DNA from: Chitinophagaceae bacterium UBA2789
GTDB taxonomy: Bacteria > Bacteroidota > Bacteroidia > Chitinophagales > Chitinophagaceae
DNA length: 8,910 nucleotides
Direction: 5' to 3'
Assembly: GCA_002352145.1 (NCBI GenBank)
Contig: DEHX01000032.1
Coordinates: forward strand, 5,024-13,933
The notes below the pieces were generated by a model, which made no database searches, was not told the origin of the DNA, and was given only the letters and a program-made list of their open reading frames with translations. Positions 5,472 to 8,910 of this stretch are shown here, in pieces (position 1 is the first letter of the stretch; the number at the start of each line of letters is the position of its first letter). The position numbers were made by a program, and so were the translations under genes.

Positions 5472-6365
5472 TCAATCCGGAAAAATACTCCAGAACAGAA
5501 GTACGATCCTTCTCCGCGGATCATCCATACTGTAATTAGTGATCTTTGGATCGGGGAATTGCTCTCCTTTTCCTTCATAGATGTAGAAAATATTTTTTGT
5601 ATAAAGACCGTTATCCCCTCTTCCTTTTGCATATTGTTTGAAAAGATTTGCTACTTCTTCAGCCCTGGCTCGGGATAATTCTTTATTAAGCTCTTTGGCG
5701 TCCGGGTTTGAATTAGAAAGTGCCAGCCTTGCTTTTAAATTGTTATATAACGAAGAGCCTTCATTGATCGTTGTTGCATCTGCATAACCCTTGATACTGA
5801 TGACCAGTGAAAGAGTGAAGTCCTGGTATTTCGAAGCAAACTTGTCAATTTCTTTTGCTGCGGGTTCAAATAATTTTCCAATGTTGGCAATCACAGCAGG
5901 AGCAACTTTATAGCTGCCGGGTTCAAAAAGTACATCCTGGTCCAGCTTTACCACCATATTGGTTTTTATCAGGTCTTCAAGAAATAATATCTTTTTGTTG
6001 ATCAGTTGAGATGCAAGCTTTGTGGAAGCAATAGCTTTCATGATTCGGTTCAGGTCATCCTTGCTCACCAGGTTGCCGTTGATCAGCACTTTGTTTTTGT
6101 CAATAAGCGTATCAATCTCTGAATTTGTTTTATTGATGAATTTCCGGATCTGCAGATCCACGGTATCAGCCAGTTCGTTTTGTTGCTGTTTTTTAGCTCG
6201 TTGCTCATCCAGCGAAGTCAGCTTCGACTCATAAGATGTAAGTGTTTCGTTTTCTTTGGTTAAATCGCTTTTGGCTGCCACAAATTTTTTTTGTGATACA
6301 CAAGAAAAAAGTAAAAATGTAATTCCCGGGATAAGCAGCAGGCGGGATGTTCTTATGTTTTGCAT
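5472..6365 (-). CDS. OmpA-like lipoprotein with N-terminal coiled coil
   Basis: A 297-residue outer-membrane-type lipoprotein likely to bind peptidoglycan. MQNIRTSRLLLIPGITFLLFSC is a lipoprotein signal with lipobox LFSC and cysteine at residue 22. Residues about 30-92 are charged, heptad-like and probably coiled coil (KENETLTSYESKLTSLDEQR). Residues about 136-293 resemble the OmpA C-terminal domain: DVLFEPGSYKV (144-154), then ISIKGYADAT (189-198) in place of the usual I-x-G-x-A/T-D strand, SRARAEEVANLF (231-242), YEGKGEQFPDP and DDPRRRIVLLFW. The RRR near the end and the D after GYA match residues that contact diaminopimelate in the family. The frame could extend to an ATG at 6422, but that would put 19 residues before the signal and run through the promoter candidate, so 6365 is chosen. 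Sequence between core motifs is longer than in a minimal OmpA domain. The gene converges on the DUF4197 pair with no gap. Confidence 0.82.
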   Translation of the reverse strand: MQNIRTSRLLLIPGITFLLFSCVSQKKFVAAKSDLTKENETLTSYESKLTSLDEQRAKKQQQNELADTVDLQIRKFINKTNSEIDTLIDKNKVLINGNLVSKDDLNRIMKAIASTKLASQLINKKILFLEDLIKTNMVVKLDQDVLFEPGSYKVAPAVIANIGKLFEPAAKEIDKFASKYQDFTLSLVISIKGYADATTINEGSSLYNNLKARLALSNSNPDAKELNKELSRARAEEVANLFKQYAKGRGDNGLYTKNIFYIYEGKGEQFPDPKITNYSMDDPRRRIVLLFWSIFPD

Positions 6366-6391
6366 AGAAGAACATTTTAATGGTGAGCTAT

Positions 6392-6422
6392 TAAAGTTAG
6401 AAAAGTCCGGGCAGTAAAACAA
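6392..6422 (-). promoter_or_regulatory. Candidate promoter of the OmpA-like lipoprotein gene (TTG-N20-TAACTTTA)
   Basis: In the 61-bp gap after the flavin-reductase gene, the minus strand has TTG (complement of 6420-6422), exactly 20 bp, then TAACTTTA (6392-6399), which is seven of eight to TAnnTTTG. The spacing equals that of the barrel-gene promoter. A start near 6385 would leave about 20 nt of leader. No terminator hairpin is seen in the gap, so read-through from upstream is also possible. Confidence 0.45.
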
Positions 6423-6426
6423 CAGA

Positions 6427-7308
6427 TCAGGCGCCTGCTAACAAAACCTGCCAGGCAGCATCTGTATTTCCTTCTTTCAGTAGTTTTTGTGCATATATAT
6501 GCAGTTCCCTTTCCATCTCATCCGGGTTAATGCTGTAGTATTGAATGATTTGTTTGAGGTGCGGGTCATCAAATGAAGGAGTTATCACCGGCAATTCATG
6601 CACATTGCCCAACTGGCCAAGATCATTGCCGGTAAGAATATTACTTCGCCGGATATGTTCAGGTAATGCATCCACACCTATGCCAAGTTGTGTATTGGGT
6701 TTGGGCACTTTAAATAAACTGTTTTCATTAACAACACAGTACCAGTCGCCGCCAAGCCTCGCCACATGATGAATTTTTCTCTGGTCAATCTTCATGTTTT
6801 CATCCAATAGCTCATCAGCTAAATGAATGCGCAATACTTCACAGATCACCAGGTTGCCGGCACCACCCTCAGTGCCCAATGGTTTTACTTCCAGCACCCT
6901 GCACTCCATCTTAGCCTTGCTTTCTTTCACCATGGGTGGTTGTATCAGGGTGGCCGGTTCTTCTGTAAATCCGGCTTTGGTGAATTCATTCACTTCTTTT
7001 GGGAATTCGCAGCTGGCCAGCGATTGTTGCTGTACCATATCATAGGTAACCATATTGATCACTACTTCCGGTACCTCCAGCACATTCTCTAATGTATGCT
7101 TTGTAGTGTTGTCTCTAACCCTTCTTGACGGAGAAAAAACAACAATTGGCGGATTGGATGAAAAAAGATTGTAAAAGCTGAATGGACTCAGGTTTACATT
7201 TCCGTTTTTATCTATTGTAGAAGCAAAGCAGATAGGACGGGGAGCCACTAAATGTTGCAGGTAATACTGTTTTTCGGCCGGTTTTATTTCTTTCAGATCA
7301 ATAATCAT
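6427..7308 (-). CDS. Flavin reductase family FMN-binding protein
   Basis: A 293-residue cytoplasmic protein. Residues about 10-185 form the split-barrel FMN-binding domain of the flavin-reductase-like family: APRPICFASTID (22-33), GNVNLSPFSFYNLFSSNPPIVVFSP (36-60), RRVRDNTTKHT (62-72), VVINMV (82-87) and GGAGNLVICEVLR (148-160). A C-terminal part of about 90 residues carries KPNTQLGIGVDALPEH and SNILTGNDLGQLGN, followed by a helical tail. I recall similar long members next to homogentisate or kynurenine catabolic genes in other Bacteroidota, but nothing here proves the substrate. Relatives reduce flavin or act as FMN-dependent oxidoreductases; the exact reaction is unassigned. Its ATG lies 1 bp after the stop of the serine hydrolase gene, so the two are almost surely co-translated. 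No signal peptide. Complete. Confidence 0.9.
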   Translation of the reverse strand: MIIDLKEIKPAEKQYYLQHLVAPRPICFASTIDKNGNVNLSPFSFYNLFSSNPPIVVFSPSRRVRDNTTKHTLENVLEVPEVVINMVTYDMVQQQSLASCEFPKEVNEFTKAGFTEEPATLIQPPMVKESKAKMECRVLEVKPLGTEGGAGNLVICEVLRIHLADELLDENMKIDQRKIHHVARLGGDWYCVVNENSLFKVPKPNTQLGIGVDALPEHIRRSNILTGNDLGQLGNVHELPVITPSFDDPHLKQIIQYYSINPDEMERELHIYAQKLLKEGNTDAAWQVLLAGA

Positions 7309-7309
7309 T

Positions 7310-8407
7310 CTATAATATTTTTTCTTCTACCAAAATAGTTTCGATTTTCTTTGTCAGTAAGCTCACATCATGCGGAATATTGAACAAAAGGCAGATCACA
7401 ATTTTCTTTTCAGGCACCCATTCAAAATCGGCCCGGAAGCCTCCCTGGCTGCCGGTATGTCCAATACGTTTTAATCCATTAACCGTTTTTGTAATAAACC
7501 AGCTGTAACCATTGTTAGGCTCTTTCTCACTTTTCCATTGCTCAAATTTTTTTACTTCTATACTGTTACCAATAATATCTGCATCCAGGAAAGCTGGTTT
7601 CTGTAAAGCAAGGTAATAGCGGTGCAAGTCAATAACCGAACACCAAATTCCTCCGTTGCCTGCAGCACAGAAAGTGGGTTCTTCACCGTAATCCAGTTCT
7701 TTGAATTTCCCTTTTTCTTTTGCATAGGCATGTGCCACACCGGTTTCCGGATGAGCACCATCTGTGATATCGCTTTCAGTCATTCCTGCCGGGGCAAAAA
7801 TTTCTTTGCGGATGAAATCCTGCCACTTACTACCCGTTACTTTTTCGATGATCAGGGCAAGACCGTTGAAAGCAGGATTACTGTATTGGTATCGGCTGCC
7901 CGGTTCAAAAACCAATGTATCTGTTTGTTGAACAGGAGCAAAGTTCTGGGTATCATCAGCGGTTAAATAAAAAACAGGGTTCTTGCTTACTTCCCTGTTG
8001 TCAGGTAAGCCACTTACATGGCTGAGCAGGTGCCTGATCTTTACTTTTGCTGCAATACCCTTGTTCTTAAAATCAGGAAAATATTGTAGCAGGTTATCAT
8101 CCAGGCTGAGCTGCTGCCTCTGTTCGAGGATGAGGATAGCATTGCTTACAAATGTTTTGCTTACAGACCCGGTATTGAAAATGGTATGAGGGGTAATCGG
8201 TTCTTTGCTGTTTATATCAGCTATTCCGTATCCCTTGCTCAAAATAATATTGTCGCCTTTGGCAACCAATACGGCACCACCCGGTTCTCCTGCTTTTAGC
8301 AGGGAAGAAAACAATGAATCAATCCTTGCTGCAATTTTTTCCTGGCTCATCAGTTTGAATGAAAAAAGCAAAAACGACAGAGATATGATTATTCCTGTCT
8401 TTTTCAT
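7310..8407 (-). CDS. Exported serine hydrolase, beta-lactamase/class C PBP-like
   Basis: A 365-residue enzyme of the PF00144 family (class C beta-lactamase, DD-peptidase and esterase relatives). It has a signal peptide (MKKTGIIISLSFLLFSFKLMS, then QEK), placing it in the periplasm or envelope. Catalytic motifs are intact: SxxK as SVSK at 81-84 (nucleophile S81, K84), Y-x-N as YSN at 175-177, and the KTG-equivalent HTG at 317-319. Flanking family signatures are also present: IFNTGSVSKTF, IRHLLSHVSGLPD, FEPGSRYQYSNPAF and GHTGSQGGFR. The length is typical for the single-domain form. The HTG triad and SHVSGL block are common in esterase- or peptidase-like members rather than true beta-lactamases, so antibiotic hydrolysis should not be assumed. 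It sits 5 bp after the FAH-family gene and 1 bp before the flavin-reductase gene, in one operon. The substrate is unknown. Confidence 0.92.
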   Translation of the reverse strand: MKKTGIIISLSFLLFSFKLMSQEKIAARIDSLFSSLLKAGEPGGAVLVAKGDNIILSKGYGIADINSKEPITPHTIFNTGSVSKTFVSNAILILEQRQQLSLDDNLLQYFPDFKNKGIAAKVKIRHLLSHVSGLPDNREVSKNPVFYLTADDTQNFAPVQQTDTLVFEPGSRYQYSNPAFNGLALIIEKVTGSKWQDFIRKEIFAPAGMTESDITDGAHPETGVAHAYAKEKGKFKELDYGEEPTFCAAGNGGIWCSVIDLHRYYLALQKPAFLDADIIGNSIEVKKFEQWKSEKEPNNGYSWFITKTVNGLKRIGHTGSQGGFRADFEWVPEKKIVICLLFNIPHDVSLLTKKIETILVEEKIL

Positions 8408-8412
8408 GATGT

Positions 8413-8910
8413 TCAGCTGTTTTTCTTTTGACGGAGAATACTCCAGTCTGTTTCTTCAGCCACAATGGTGTTACTCAATTTCCCCAAACAATCAATTTCC
8501 ATTTCTACAACGTCACCGGCTTGCAGCCATTGTTCAGGGTAATTGGGGTCGTTGAGTTTACCGGTACCATTCAATTCAAGAAAACAGCCAGTTCCCACAG
8601 TGCCGCTGCCAATCACATCACCGGGATATAAATCAACACCATATGATGCCCTTTCAATGATCTCAGCAAAGGTCCAGTCCATATCACCCAGGTTGCCATC
8701 ACTTACCTGCTTATCATTTACCCAACACTGCATCCGCAGGTTCCAGCTTTTGCCGGTATGGTTTTCTTTGGCCGGAATTTCGAAAGGCTGCAGTTCGTCC
8801 AGTGTTACCAGCCAGGGTCCAATGACAGTAGAAAAATCTTTTCCCTTGGCGGGACCCAGGTTTAGCAGCATTTCCTCCATCTGAAGCCTTCTGGCACTCA
8901 TATCATTCAT
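8413..8910 (-). CDS. Fumarylacetoacetate hydrolase family protein, N-terminal part outside the window
   Basis: The C-terminal 166 codons, including the stop, of a FAH-superfamily enzyme, which typically hydrolyses or hydrates C-C bonds of keto acids from aromatic-ring degradation, using a divalent metal. The frame is open to the right edge. The ATG exactly at the edge is very probably the internal Met of the conserved 'MND-x-SAR' motif, because the family's N-terminal half (including the E-x-E metal ligands) is absent. Numbering from that Met: the ND aspartate (3) is the expected metal ligand, R7 and Q10 follow it, GPAKGKDF holds the conserved lysine (24), and GSGTVGTGCFLEL ends in the glutamate (112) expected near the active site. 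Most relatives read SARDxQ; here it is SARRLQ. Related full-length proteins are about 320-340 residues. It is the most upstream visible member of the tight operon with the serine hydrolase and flavin reductase. Confidence 0.9.
   Translation of the reverse strand: MNDMSARRLQMEEMLLNLGPAKGKDFSTVIGPWLVTLDELQPFEIPAKENHTGKSWNLRMQCWVNDKQVSDGNLGDMDWTFAEIIERASYGVDLYPGDVIGSGTVGTGCFLELNGTGKLNDPNYPEQWLQAGDVVEMEIDCLGKLSNTIVAEETDWSILRQKKNS

Noticed and set aside
7310..8407. Calling the SxxK hydrolase an antibiotic-resistance beta-lactamase
   Set aside because: The motif set (SVSK, YSN, HTG) is shared with esterases and peptidases of PF00144, and its operon context is catabolic. Nothing indicates resistance.
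8908..8910. ATG at the right edge taken as the start of the FAH-family gene
   Set aside because: It falls inside the conserved MND-x-SAR motif, which is mid-protein in the family, and the N-terminal half is absent. The gene continues beyond the window.
1..8910. tRNA or rRNA genes, CRISPR arrays, insertion sequences, prophage or toxin-antitoxin genes
   Set aside because: I looked on both strands and saw no cloverleaf, repeat-spacer pattern, transposase, terminal inverted repeats or recognised toxin or antitoxin motifs.

Overview
The window looks like chromosomal DNA from a Bacteroidota bacterium, most likely a Chitinophagaceae-type member. The evidence is a PF13568-type outer-membrane barrel, small membrane proteins of a type I associate with this phylum, a Crp/Fnr regulator of the Bacteroidota kind, an OmpA-like lipoprotein, and promoter candidates matching the phylum's TAnnTTTG -7 element. 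I see no rRNA, tRNA, CRISPR array, transposase or phage gene. Eleven protein genes are present. Two are cut by the window ends: lysS on the left and a fumarylacetoacetate-hydrolase-family gene on the right.

Left part (1-2671, all minus strand): an outer-membrane barrel gene and a five-helix membrane protein lie upstream of lysS. Each of the two transcription units ending here closes with a 10-bp-stem hairpin (952-978 and 1893-1917). Downstream of each hairpin is an identical 19-bp block that reads TAACCAGTACCTTTGCCCC on the minus strand. It contains a perfect TAnnTTTG and is the likely promoter core of lysS and of the barrel gene.

Middle part (2692-3827, minus strand): a Crp/Fnr-family regulator is followed by a secreted or membrane protein of 146 residues, and 20 bp later by the 249-residue membrane protein. 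Between the regulator and the 146-residue gene lies a perfect 16-bp palindrome with the TTGAC-N4-GTCAA layout of a Crp/Fnr-family operator. This suggests that the regulator controls the two membrane-protein genes.

Plus-strand island (3952-5471): two tandem DUF4197 paralogues, about 64% identical by hand alignment. The first carries a lipoprotein signal and the second an ordinary signal peptide. Upstream they diverge from the regulator. Downstream they converge, with no gap at all, on an OmpA-like lipoprotein gene.

Right part (5472-8910, minus strand): a very tight gene run, FAH-family hydrolase (partial) - 5 bp - exported SxxK serine hydrolase - 1 bp - flavin-reductase-family FMN protein, then 61 bp with a candidate promoter, then the OmpA-like lipoprotein. 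The FAH and flavin-reductase families suggest a link to aromatic or amino-acid ring catabolism, but the decisive neighbours lie outside the window. The window is mostly ordinary chromosomal content. The points most worth a second look are the palindrome beside the Crp/Fnr gene, the DUF4197 pair with split localisation, the two membrane-protein genes of unknown role, and the duplicated promoter block.
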